A stretch of 64,000 nt of DNA, taken from Streptomyces roseirectus (GTDB lineage Bacteria > Actinomycetota > Actinomycetes > Streptomycetales > Streptomycetaceae). Both the position numbers and the translations under genes were made by a program. The notes under the pieces are model-generated. The model was given only the letters and a program-made list of their open reading frames with translations, had not been told where the DNA came from and ran no database searches. The stretch spans positions 8,978,001 to 9,042,000 of the forward strand of contig NZ_CP060828.1 of the NCBI RefSeq assembly GCF_014489635.1. The letters are read 5' to 3'. Below are positions 55,888-63,312 of this stretch, one piece after another; the stretch's first letter is position 1, and each line of letters starts with the position of its first letter.

Positions 55888-57174
55888 TCAGGCGAGCGTG
55901 ACCTCGACCGGCAGTTTCTTGATGCCGTTGACGAAGTTGGAGCGCACGCGCGGGACGTCGCCGGTCAGCCGGATGCCGGCGACGCGCGGGATGAACTCCT
56001 CGAACATGATGCGGATCTCGGTGCGGGCGAGGAGGTTGCCCAGGCACAGGTGGGGGCTGCCCTTGCCGAAGGTGACGTGGTCGTTGGCGGCGCGGGTGAC
56101 GTCGAAGTCGTACGGATCGCCGAAGACGTCCTCGTCGCGGTTGCCGGAGGCGTACCACATGACGACCTTGTCGCCCTCCTTGACCTGCTTGCCGCCCAGT
56201 TCGACGTCGCGGGTCGCGGTGCGGCGGAAGTGGTAGACGGGGGAGGCCCAGCGCAGGAACTCCTCCACCGCGCCGGGGATCAGGGACGGGTCCTCCTGGA
56301 GGCGGGCCAACTGCTCGGGGTGCTGGAGGAGGGCCAGCAGGGAGTGGGAGATCGTGTGGCGGGTGGTCTCGTTGCCGGCCACGACGAGGAGCAGGAAGTA
56401 GTTGTCGAAGTCCTGCGGCGAGAGCGGCACACCGTCCTTCGGGACGGTGTTCACCAGCTTCGACACCAGGTCGGTGCCGTCGCCGCCGCGCCGCTGCCGG
56501 GCCAGCTCACGGCCGTACTCGAAGACCTCCAGCGAGGCGGGGGAGCGGAAGGGCAGGTGCCGGTACTGCTCGCTCTCCGCGCTGTCCAGCAGGACGTCGG
56601 CGTAGTCGGGGTCGGTGTTGCCGATGATGCGGTTGCCCCAGTCGATGAGCTGCTGGTTGTCCTGCGGCGGTACGCCGAGGAGGCGGGCGAGGACGTTGAT
56701 GGGGAAGTCGGCGGAGACCTCCTTGACGAAGTCGAAGCTCCCCTTGGCGAGCGCCGCGTCCAGCGTGGTGGCGGTCAGGCCGCGCAGGAAGTCGGTGTAG
56801 CCGCCGATGACGCTCGCGCCGAACTGGCGCTGGAGCAGGCCGCGCAGGGCGCGGTGGCGGACGCCGTCCAGCTCCAGGATGGAGGCGCGGGTCCTGATCT
56901 GGTCGTCGTCGACCTCTTCGAGGTTGACGAACCTCGTGGAGGTGAAGGTCTCGGCGTCGCGGTCGACGCGGGCGATGTCGGCGTGCCGGGTCACCGCCCA
57001 GAAGCCGGAGTTGGGGGCCTGTTCGGGCTGCCAGTGCACCGGGTCCTGGTGGCGCAGGGTGTGGAACATGCGCCACGGGGTGATCCCGTCGGTGAAGTTG
57101 TCCAGGTCGGCGAGGTCGATGTCCGCCAGCGGCATCGGCTCGGTCACGGCGGCGGTCGGGGTCTCGGTCGTCAT
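55888..57174 (-). CDS. Cytochrome P450 (CYP125/linalool-hydroxylase-like)
   Basis: A 428-residue P450 with I-helix VVAGNETTRHTISH, VEEFLRWASPVYHFRRTATR in the K-helix region and the haem loop FGKGSPHLCLGNLLARTE with its Cys. It sits between a glutamine-synthetase-like ligase and a luciferase-like monooxygenase. A ferredoxin and ferredoxin reductase begin just across the divergent promoter, so a complete electron chain is encoded locally. I assign it to the catabolic region, not the polyketide cluster, because of strand, operon and partner genes. Substrate unknown; hydroxylation of an aromatic or amine-linked compound is likely. Confidence 0.85.
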   Translation of the reverse strand: MTTETPTAAVTEPMPLADIDLADLDNFTDGITPWRMFHTLRHQDPVHWQPEQAPNSGFWAVTRHADIARVDRDAETFTSTRFVNLEEVDDDQIRTRASILELDGVRHRALRGLLQRQFGASVIGGYTDFLRGLTATTLDAALAKGSFDFVKEVSADFPINVLARLLGVPPQDNQQLIDWGNRIIGNTDPDYADVLLDSAESEQYRHLPFRSPASLEVFEYGRELARQRRGGDGTDLVSKLVNTVPKDGVPLSPQDFDNYFLLLVVAGNETTRHTISHSLLALLQHPEQLARLQEDPSLIPGAVEEFLRWASPVYHFRRTATRDVELGGKQVKEGDKVVMWYASGNRDEDVFGDPYDFDVTRAANDHVTFGKGSPHLCLGNLLARTEIRIMFEEFIPRVAGIRLTGDVPRVRSNFVNGIKKLPVEVTLA

Positions 57175-57191
57175 CGCGGGGCTCCCAGTCG

Positions 57192-58547
57192 TCACAGGTG
57201 GTAGGCGTACTCGGTGAACTCCCAGTCGGTGACGTGCCGCCCGAAGCGTTCGGTCTCGTCGCGCTTGTAGGAGAGGTAGGAGGCGGTGAAGTCCTTGCCG
57301 AGGACGTCGGTCAGGTCGGTGTCGGCTTCCAGGGCGTCCAGCGCGGCCGGCAGGCTCATGGGCAGCACGGCCGACCTGGCGGTGTCGTAGCCGTACCCCT
57401 CCAAGGGGGCGGGGGGCTCCTCGCCGGCCAGCACCCCGAGCAGCGCGGCGGCGATCGTGCCCGCGATCAGCAGGTACGGGTTGGCGCCGGCGTCGCCGAG
57501 GCGCAGTTCGAAGCGGGCACCGGGGCCGCGTTCGGGCGGGATGCGGACCATGGCGCTGCGGTTGTCCAGGCCCCAGTCGATCAGCCAGGGCGCGAGGGTG
57601 TCCGGGCCGAAACGCTTGTAGGAGTTCACGGTCGGGTTGGCCAGGGCGGCCAGGGCCGGGGCGTGGGCGAGGACGCCGGCGACGGCGTGGCGGGCGGTGG
57701 CGGACAGCCCGTACGGCCCGGCGGGGTCGTCGAAGGCGTTGCCGCCTTCCTCGGTGTCGCAGGACAGGTGGAGATGGAAACCGGAGCCGCCGGCGTCGTT
57801 GAACGGCTTGGCCATGAAGGTGGCGAGTCTGCCTTCCTTGCGGGCCAGTTCCTTGATCGCGGACTTGAAGCGGAAGGCGCGGTCCGCGGCCGACAGGGCG
57901 TCGGAGTGGGTGAGGTTGATCTCGAACTGGCCGCCGTCGTACTCGTGGTTGCCGCCGGTCACGCCGATGTTCATGTCCCGCAGCAGGCGCAGGGTGCGCA
58001 GCAGGTGGTTGTCGCCGTCGGCGCGCAGACCGGCGGTGTAGACGACTCCGGCGGCGCCCGAGTAACGCTTCCAGCCGCTCGGGGAGGCCGGGTCCTCCTC
58101 GCAGAGGAAGTACTCGAGTTCGGGGCCGGCCACCGGACGCAGGCCGTGCTCGGCGCACCGGTCGAGGACGGTGCGCAGCAGATCGCGGGGTGACTCGGGC
58201 GCGAAGAGGCCGGTGGCCGGGTCGGTGACGTCGGCGAGGCAGGAGGCGACGCCGGGTTCCCAGGGGAGGGGGAGCAGGCTGTCCAGGTCCGGCCGCACGG
58301 TGATGTCGGGCAGGCCGGCGTCGAGACCGCCGGGGACGGGGACCGTGTCGCCCTGGGGGGTGGTGTGGTAGACGGCCCGGCAGAAGGCCAGGCCGTGAGC
58401 GCACGCCGACGGCAGGTGGTCCAGCAGGATGTCCCGTGCGCGGTCGGTGCCGATGAGGTCGGGATAGGTCACGCGCACCACGTCGATGCCCTCGGCGGCG
58501 AGCCGTTGCATGTGCTGACGGAGGTTGGGGTCTGGGGCTGCGCTCAC
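57192..58547 (-). CDS. Glutamine-synthetase-like gamma-glutamyl-amine ligase
   Basis: A 451-residue GlnA-fold protein starting at GTG 58547 with CGAGGAG eight bases upstream. Recognisable elements: ELEYFL, HEYDGGQFEINL, ATFMAKPFNDAGGSGFHLHLS, and FELRLGDAGANPYLL with the arginine and metal residues. Divergence from housekeeping enzymes and the lack of a nitrogen-gene setting place it with ligases such as GlnA2/GlnA4, IpuC and PuuA, which join glutamate to an amine to start its breakdown. It heads an operon with a P450 and a luciferase-like enzyme. The amine is not known. Confidence 0.75.
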   Translation of the reverse strand: MSAAPDPNLRQHMQRLAAEGIDVVRVTYPDLIGTDRARDILLDHLPSACAHGLAFCRAVYHTTPQGDTVPVPGGLDAGLPDITVRPDLDSLLPLPWEPGVASCLADVTDPATGLFAPESPRDLLRTVLDRCAEHGLRPVAGPELEYFLCEEDPASPSGWKRYSGAAGVVYTAGLRADGDNHLLRTLRLLRDMNIGVTGGNHEYDGGQFEINLTHSDALSAADRAFRFKSAIKELARKEGRLATFMAKPFNDAGGSGFHLHLSCDTEEGGNAFDDPAGPYGLSATARHAVAGVLAHAPALAALANPTVNSYKRFGPDTLAPWLIDWGLDNRSAMVRIPPERGPGARFELRLGDAGANPYLLIAGTIAAALLGVLAGEEPPAPLEGYGYDTARSAVLPMSLPAALDALEADTDLTDVLGKDFTASYLSYKRDETERFGRHVTDWEFTEYAYHL

Positions 58548-58568
58548 CGATGTCTCCTCGGATGGCTT

Positions 58569-58582
58569 GTTTGGTGCCAAAC
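58569..58582. promoter_or_regulatory. Perfect palindrome GTTTGG-TG-CCAAAC, operator candidate 1
   Basis: A perfect six-base inverted repeat, 22 bases upstream of the GTG start of the glutamine-synthetase-like gene. A near copy lies at 58676-58689 by the ferredoxin start. Placement at both ends of the divergent promoter region is what one expects for a single repressor controlling both operons. Confidence 0.6.
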
Positions 58583-58675
58583 GGTATGAGGACCCGGGGT
58601 GCCCGGCAAGAGGGGTGCGGAAAAAAATTATCCACATGGATAGGTATTGACCGGAGGGGAGCGGCTTCCTACGTT

Positions 58676-58689
58676 GTTTGAAGCCAAAC
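58676..58689. promoter_or_regulatory. Near-palindrome GTTTGA-AG-CCAAAC, operator candidate 2
   Basis: This is the second copy of the 14-bp element, with one arm mismatch, 17 bases before the ferredoxin ATG at 58707 and just ahead of its AGGAGGG ribosome site. Centre-to-centre distance to the other copy is 107 bases. Confidence 0.6.
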
Positions 58690-58706
58690 GAATAGGAGGG
58701 CCGGTC

Positions 58707-58895
58707 ATGAAGGTCGTCGTCGACATGAACAAGTGCCAGGACCACGGCCAGTGCGTCTTCGCCGCCCCCGAGGTCTTCTCCATGGACGACAGCGGCCGCC
58801 TGGCCTACGTCGCCGACCCCGACGACGCGCTGCGCGACGAGGTCGAGGAAGCCGCCGACGTGTGTCCGCTCCAGGCCATCCGCATCGAGGACTGA
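58707..58895 (+). CDS. Small ferredoxin ([3Fe-4S] type with His in the cluster motif)
   Basis: A 62-residue P450-type ferredoxin with ATG 58707 preceded by AGGAGGG. The cluster residues are Cys10, His13 and Cys16 in KCQDHGQC and Cys53 in DVCPLQA. The second of four usual positions is His, so the cluster is either [3Fe-4S] or an atypical His-ligated [4Fe-4S], a class known in actinobacteria beside P450 genes. It should carry electrons from the adjacent reductase to the P450 at 55888. Two bases separate its stop from the reductase start. Confidence 0.9.
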   Translation: MKVVVDMNKCQDHGQCVFAAPEVFSMDDSGRLAYVADPDDALRDEVEEAADVCPLQAIRIED

Positions 58896-58897
58896 CC

Positions 58898-60115
58898 GTG
58901 ACGCCGAGAAGCGCACGCGTCGTCGTGGCCGGCGCCTCCATGGCCGGCCTGCGCGCGGCCGAGCAACTGCGGGCCGCCGGCTGGACCGGGGCCATCACGC
59001 TCGTCGGCGACGAGCCGCACATGCCCTACAACCGGCCGCCCCTGTCCAAGGAGGTCCTGGCCGGCAAGGCCGCCTTCACGTCGCTCTCCTTCCGCCCCCG
59101 GGCGAGCGTGGCCGACGTGCAGTGGCGGCTGGGCACCAAGGCCGTCGCCGCACGGCTCGCGCGGAACACCGTCGAACTCGACGACGGCGAGACGCTTTCG
59201 TACGACGGTCTGGTCGTGGCCACCGGAATGCGGCCCCGGCGCCTGAGCTGCCCCGGCCCGCTCGTCGGCCGGCACACGGTCCGCACCATCGACGACGCAC
59301 AGAGCTTGCGGCAGGCCCTGACCAGGCCCGCAGTCCGGGTGGTCGTCGTCGGAGGCGGCTTCATCGGCTGCGAGGTCGCCGCCACCGCCGTCGCCCTGGG
59401 CGCACGGCAGGTGACGGTCGTCGACCCGCTGCCCCTGCCGATGGCCGGCCCCCTCGGTGAACTCCTCGCCGGGGCCCTGCTGAAGCGCCACGAAGAGCGC
59501 GGCGTGCGCTTCGCCCTCGACGCGGGCGTGACCGGCTTCACCGGCGACGACCACGTCACCGGCGTCGCTCTCGGCGACGGCACCGTCCTGCCCGCCGACG
59601 TGGTGGTCGAGTCGGTCGGCTCGGTCGCCAACACCGAGTGGCTGGACGGCAACGGCCTCGACCTGAGCGACGGCGTCCTCACCGACGAGCACCTGCGCGT
59701 CGGCGGACGGCCCGAGGTGGTGGCCGTCGGCGACGTCGCCCGCTTCCCCAACGCCCGCTACGACGGCGTACCGCGCCGCGTGGAGCACTGGTGCATCCCC
59801 ACGGACACCGCCAAGCACGCCGCGAAGACCCTCGTCGCCCATCTCACCGGCTCGACCGCCGGCCTGCCCCCGTTCGCGCCGCTGCCCACCTTCTGGAGCG
59901 ACCAGCACGACTTCCGCCTCCAGTCCTTCGGGGCCCCGGCGCTCGGCAAGGAGGACGTGCGCGTCCTCGAAGGCGTCCTCGACGGCGACGTCGTCGTCGG
60001 CTACCACACCGGCGGCCGGCTGACCGGCGTCGTCGCCCTCGGCGGCCAGGCCGCGGCGGTCGCCGCCTCCCGCTACCGCGCCGAACTGCTCAAGCAACCC
60101 GCTCCCACCGCCTGA
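58898..60115 (+). CDS. NAD(P)H-dependent ferredoxin reductase (FAD, PdR-like)
   Basis: A 405-residue flavoprotein. Two dinucleotide sites are visible: VVVAGASMAGLRAAEQL for FAD and VVVVGGGFIGCEVAA for NAD(P)H, with VPRRVEHW and the VAVGDVA motif in between and a C-terminal dimer region. It belongs to the putidaredoxin-reductase type used with bacterial P450s. It starts at GTG 58898 right after the ferredoxin stop. Together with the ferredoxin it completes an electron chain for the divergent P450 gene. Confidence 0.9.
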   Translation: MTPRSARVVVAGASMAGLRAAEQLRAAGWTGAITLVGDEPHMPYNRPPLSKEVLAGKAAFTSLSFRPRASVADVQWRLGTKAVAARLARNTVELDDGETLSYDGLVVATGMRPRRLSCPGPLVGRHTVRTIDDAQSLRQALTRPAVRVVVVGGGFIGCEVAATAVALGARQVTVVDPLPLPMAGPLGELLAGALLKRHEERGVRFALDAGVTGFTGDDHVTGVALGDGTVLPADVVVESVGSVANTEWLDGNGLDLSDGVLTDEHLRVGGRPEVVAVGDVARFPNARYDGVPRRVEHWCIPTDTAKHAAKTLVAHLTGSTAGLPPFAPLPTFWSDQHDFRLQSFGAPALGKEDVRVLEGVLDGDVVVGYHTGGRLTGVVALGGQAAAVAASRYRAELLKQPAPTA

Positions 60116-60129
60116 GGACCTTGCTGATC

Positions 60130-60942
60130 ATGACCACCGTCCGTGGATTCCTCTTCCCCAAGACGGCGAGCGGAGCCTCGTCGCTGATCCCCGCGCCGCC
60201 CTGGCGGTACTCCGGCGACCTGCTCACCGTCGAGTACCGCACCGATCCCGCGCGAGTGCGTGAACTGCTGCCCGAACCACTGGAGTTGGCCGAGGAGGAC
60301 CCAGGCGCGGTCGCGCTGATCTGGGCCGACTGGCAGTCCTGCTCGGCGTCCGGCGCGGAACTGCTCGATCCCGTGCTCTCGCAGTACAAGGAGGCGTTCG
60401 CGGTCGTCCGCTGCCGGTACCGGGGACGGACCTACTCCCGCTGCGTCCACATCTGGGTCGACAAGGACTTCGCGATCGCGCGCGGCCTGCACCAGGGCTA
60501 CCCGAAGAAGCTCGGCTCGATCCACCAGACCCGCCCGCACCCCTACGGGCCCGCCCCGCGCATCGAGGCGGGGGCCCGCTTCGGCGCCACGCTCGCCGCC
60601 GCCGACCGGCGCCTCGCCCAGGCGGTGGTGACGCTGCGGGAGCCCGCCGAGACGAACGGGTTCGTGAACGGGCACCCGATGGCCCATCACCGCTGGCTGC
60701 CCTCCATCGAGAAGGGCAAGGGGCTGGCGCTCGACGAGCTGATCGAGTCCGGTGCCGCCTCCTTCGAAGGAGGCCAACCGTGGGTGGGGGACGCGGAGTT
60801 GGAGCTGTTCGAGGCGCCCACCGAGGAACTGGCCCGGCTGGAGATCCGGGAACCGATCGCCGCGTACTACCGGCAGGTCGGCGTGGTGTGGGACGGCGGA
60901 CGACTGCTGGAGTCCGGAATGTCGACGGAGGTCGGATCATGA
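60130..60942 (+). CDS. Acetoacetate decarboxylase-family protein
   Basis: A 270-residue protein of the ADC fold. The Lys pair expected at the Schiff-base site is seen in QGYPKKLGSIHQT (about residue 122-123), with strands EYRTDPARVRELLPEPLE near the start and CRYRGRTYSRCVHIWVDKD ahead of it. Many family members outside clostridia are not acetoacetate decarboxylases but act as lyases, hydratases or decarboxylases on other keto acids. Its gene overlaps the aldehyde dehydrogenase start by ATGA, so it probably acts on an open-chain intermediate of ring cleavage. Confidence 0.8.
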   Translation: MTTVRGFLFPKTASGASSLIPAPPWRYSGDLLTVEYRTDPARVRELLPEPLELAEEDPGAVALIWADWQSCSASGAELLDPVLSQYKEAFAVVRCRYRGRTYSRCVHIWVDKDFAIARGLHQGYPKKLGSIHQTRPHPYGPAPRIEAGARFGATLAAADRRLAQAVVTLREPAETNGFVNGHPMAHHRWLPSIEKGKGLALDELIESGAASFEGGQPWVGDAELELFEAPTEELARLEIREPIAAYYRQVGVVWDGGRLLESGMSTEVGS

Positions 60943-62399
60943 GCAGCGCCATCACAGTCGCCGGCGTCCGGGTCGACACCCGGCACTGGATCGGCGGCGA
61001 ACGCGTCGCCTCCGCCGGGACGTTCACCGACCACTCGCCCATCGACGGCGGTGTCCTCGGCGAGATCGCCCGGGGCGGCCCCGCCGAGGCCGAGGCCGCG
61101 GTCGCCGCCGCCCGCGCCGCCTTCCCCGCCTGGGCCGCCACCCCGCGCGCCGAACGCGCCCGCATCCTGCACGCGATCGCCGACGGGGTCGACAAGCGCG
61201 TCGAAGAGCTCGCCATCGTCGAGACGACCGACAACGGGGCGCTCCTCAGGTCGCACCGGCACGGTGTCATGCCGCGCGTGGCCCACAACTTCCGCTTCTT
61301 CGCCGACTGGCTGCTGAAGCTGGACCACGAGGACTTCGAGACGCGCGGCCACACCAACCACGTCACCTGGGACCCGGCCGGGCCCTGCGTCCTGATCACC
61401 CCGTGGAACGCCCCTTTGATGCTGGCCACCTGGAAGGTCGCCCCCGCGCTCGCCGCCGGGAACACCGTCGTCCTCAAGCCCGCCGAATGGTCCCCGCTGA
61501 CCGCCTCCCTCCTCGCCGACATCGCCGCCGAGGCCGGCCTGCCCGCCGGGGTCCTGAACGTCGTCCAGGGCTACGGCTCCGAGATCGGCGACGCGCTGAC
61601 CTCGCATCCGGACGTGCGCCGCATCAGCTTCACCGGTTCGGTCCCCACGGCGAAGCGCATCGCGGCGTCGGCGGCGGCCAACCTGACCCCCCTCAGCCTC
61701 GAACTCGGCGGCAAGTCACCCCTGTTGGTGTTCGCGGACGCCGACCTCGACCTGGCGGTGGACCTCGCGGTGGAGCAGTTCGACAACGCCGGTCAGGTGT
61801 GTCTCGCGGCGACGCGCATCCTCGTCGAGGAGACGGTCGCCGAGGAGTTCACCCGGCGGTTCACCGAGAAGGCGGGCACGCTGAAGCAGGGGGACCCGCG
61901 CGACGAGGCCACCGACATCGGGCCCAACATCCATCCCCGCCAACTGGAGAAGATCGACGGCTTCGTGCAGCGGGCCGTGGCGGCCGGCGCCCGCACGGTC
62001 GTCGGCGGCCACCGGCGGGACGGCCAGTACTACGCGCCGACCCTCCTCACCGACGTCGACCAGGACGCCGAGATCGTCCAGGAGGAGGTCTTCGGCCCGG
62101 TCCTCACGCTCCAGACCTTCGCCGACGAGGAGGAGGCGGTGCGCCTCGCCAACGGCACCCGCTTCGCTCTGGCCGCCACCGTCGCCACCGGCGACCCGGA
62201 GCGCGCCGAACGCGTCACCGGGCGGCTCGTCGCGGGCACGGTCTGGGTCAACTGCTTCTTCGTCCGCGATCTGCGGGCCCCCTTCGGCGGCTCCCGGCTC
62301 TCCGGCGTCGGCCGCGAGGGCGGCACCTGGAGCTTCGACTTCTACTGCGACGTCAAGAACACCGTGACCGCCCCCGGCGGCTGGAGGGACCATGGGTGA
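60939..62399 (+). CDS. Aldehyde dehydrogenase (HpaE/semialdehyde dehydrogenase type)
   Basis: A 486-residue NAD-linked aldehyde dehydrogenase. The residues expected are present: ITPWNAPLMLATWKVAPALAA (oxyanion Asn), VVLKPAEWSP, ELGGKSPLL (general-base Glu) and NAGQVCLAATR (nucleophilic Cys), with EVFGPVLT near the end. In the homoprotocatechuate meta route HpaE oxidises the ring-opened semialdehyde to the dicarboxylic acid, the reaction expected here given the adjacent dioxygenase and hydrolase genes. The last eight bases overlap the dioxygenase start. Confidence 0.8.
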   Translation: MSSAITVAGVRVDTRHWIGGERVASAGTFTDHSPIDGGVLGEIARGGPAEAEAAVAAARAAFPAWAATPRAERARILHAIADGVDKRVEELAIVETTDNGALLRSHRHGVMPRVAHNFRFFADWLLKLDHEDFETRGHTNHVTWDPAGPCVLITPWNAPLMLATWKVAPALAAGNTVVLKPAEWSPLTASLLADIAAEAGLPAGVLNVVQGYGSEIGDALTSHPDVRRISFTGSVPTAKRIAASAAANLTPLSLELGGKSPLLVFADADLDLAVDLAVEQFDNAGQVCLAATRILVEETVAEEFTRRFTEKAGTLKQGDPRDEATDIGPNIHPRQLEKIDGFVQRAVAAGARTVVGGHRRDGQYYAPTLLTDVDQDAEIVQEEVFGPVLTLQTFADEEEAVRLANGTRFALAATVATGDPERAERVTGRLVAGTVWVNCFFVRDLRAPFGGSRLSGVGREGGTWSFDFYCDVKNTVTAPGGWRDHG

Positions 62400-63312
62400 G
62401 ATCGTCGGGGCGGGCCTCCTCGCCCACGTCCCCACCATCGTGCTGCCCGAGGAGACCCGGCTGGAGCTGAACGAGGGCAAGGAGATCACCCTCGTCACCG
62501 GCCTGCGGCAACTCCGCGAGGACGTCTTCGAGCGCGACGACTACGACACCGTCGTCGTCCTGGACTCCCACTGGGCCACCACCGTCGAGTTCGTCGTCAC
62601 CGCCCAGCAGCGCCGGGCGGGCCTGTTCACCTCGGAGGAACTGCCGCGCGGGATGTGCAGGATGCCGTACGACTTCCCCGGTGACCCCGAACTCGCCCAC
62701 AGCATCGAGAAGTTCGCGGACAAGCACGGCACCTGGATCACCGCGATCGACGACGAGTACCTGCCGATCTACTACGCGACCATCAACCTCTGGAAGTTCC
62801 TCGGCGAGGGCCTGCCCGACAAGCGGTGGGTGACCATCGGCGTGTGCCAGACCGGTGACATGGAGGACCACCTGCGGCTCGGCCGGGCCCTGGCGGACGG
62901 GATCGCCGCCACCCCGGGGCGGCGCGTGCTGCTGATCGCCTCCGGAGCCCTCTCGCACACGTTCTGGCCGCTCAGGGAACTGCGCGACCACGAGGCCAGC
63001 GACCCGGCGCACATCTTCACCCCCGAGGCGCGCGAGGCCGACCACGAGCGGATCGCCTGGTTCAAGGCGGGCCGCCACGACCGCGTCCTGGACACCATGG
63101 ACGCGTTCTGGAAGCACAAGCCGGAGGCGAAGTTCTTCCACTACCTGATGATGGCCGGCGCCCTCGGCGAACGTGCCTGTGCGGCGAGGGCCCGTCAGTA
63201 CGGCGCGTACGAGAACTCGATCGGCACCGGTCAGGCACACCTCTGGTTCGACCGCCCCGAGGGCGGCTGGACCGCGTCCCCCACCCCCGTACAGGAGTCC
63301 GCCCATGCCTGA
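62392..63312 (+). CDS. hpaD: 3,4-dihydroxyphenylacetate 2,3-dioxygenase-type extradiol enzyme (LigB fold)
   Basis: A 306-residue class III extradiol dioxygenase. Metal and acid-base histidines lie in GLLAHVPTIVLP and VLDSHWATTVEF, and a further conserved His in IASGALSHTFWP. Length and motifs fit HpaD of the homoprotocatechuate path, which opens a catechol beside the side-chain-bearing carbon using Fe(II) and oxygen. The position between HpaE-like and HpaG-like genes supports that path. Start overlaps the dehydrogenase stop by eight bases, and its own stop overlaps the next start by eight. Confidence 0.8.
   Translation: MGEIVGAGLLAHVPTIVLPEETRLELNEGKEITLVTGLRQLREDVFERDDYDTVVVLDSHWATTVEFVVTAQQRRAGLFTSEELPRGMCRMPYDFPGDPELAHSIEKFADKHGTWITAIDDEYLPIYYATINLWKFLGEGLPDKRWVTIGVCQTGDMEDHLRLGRALADGIAATPGRRVLLIASGALSHTFWPLRELRDHEASDPAHIFTPEAREADHERIAWFKAGRHDRVLDTMDAFWKHKPEAKFFHYLMMAGALGERACAARARQYGAYENSIGTGQAHLWFDRPEGGWTASPTPVQESAHA

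Noticed and set aside
58628-58636. TTATCCACA, a perfect DnaA-box sequence within a small palindrome
   Set aside because: It is single, lies in a divergent promoter region, differs from the usual Streptomyces box (TTGTCCACA) and has no cluster of further boxes or dnaA/dnaN genes nearby. Chance is the best explanation.
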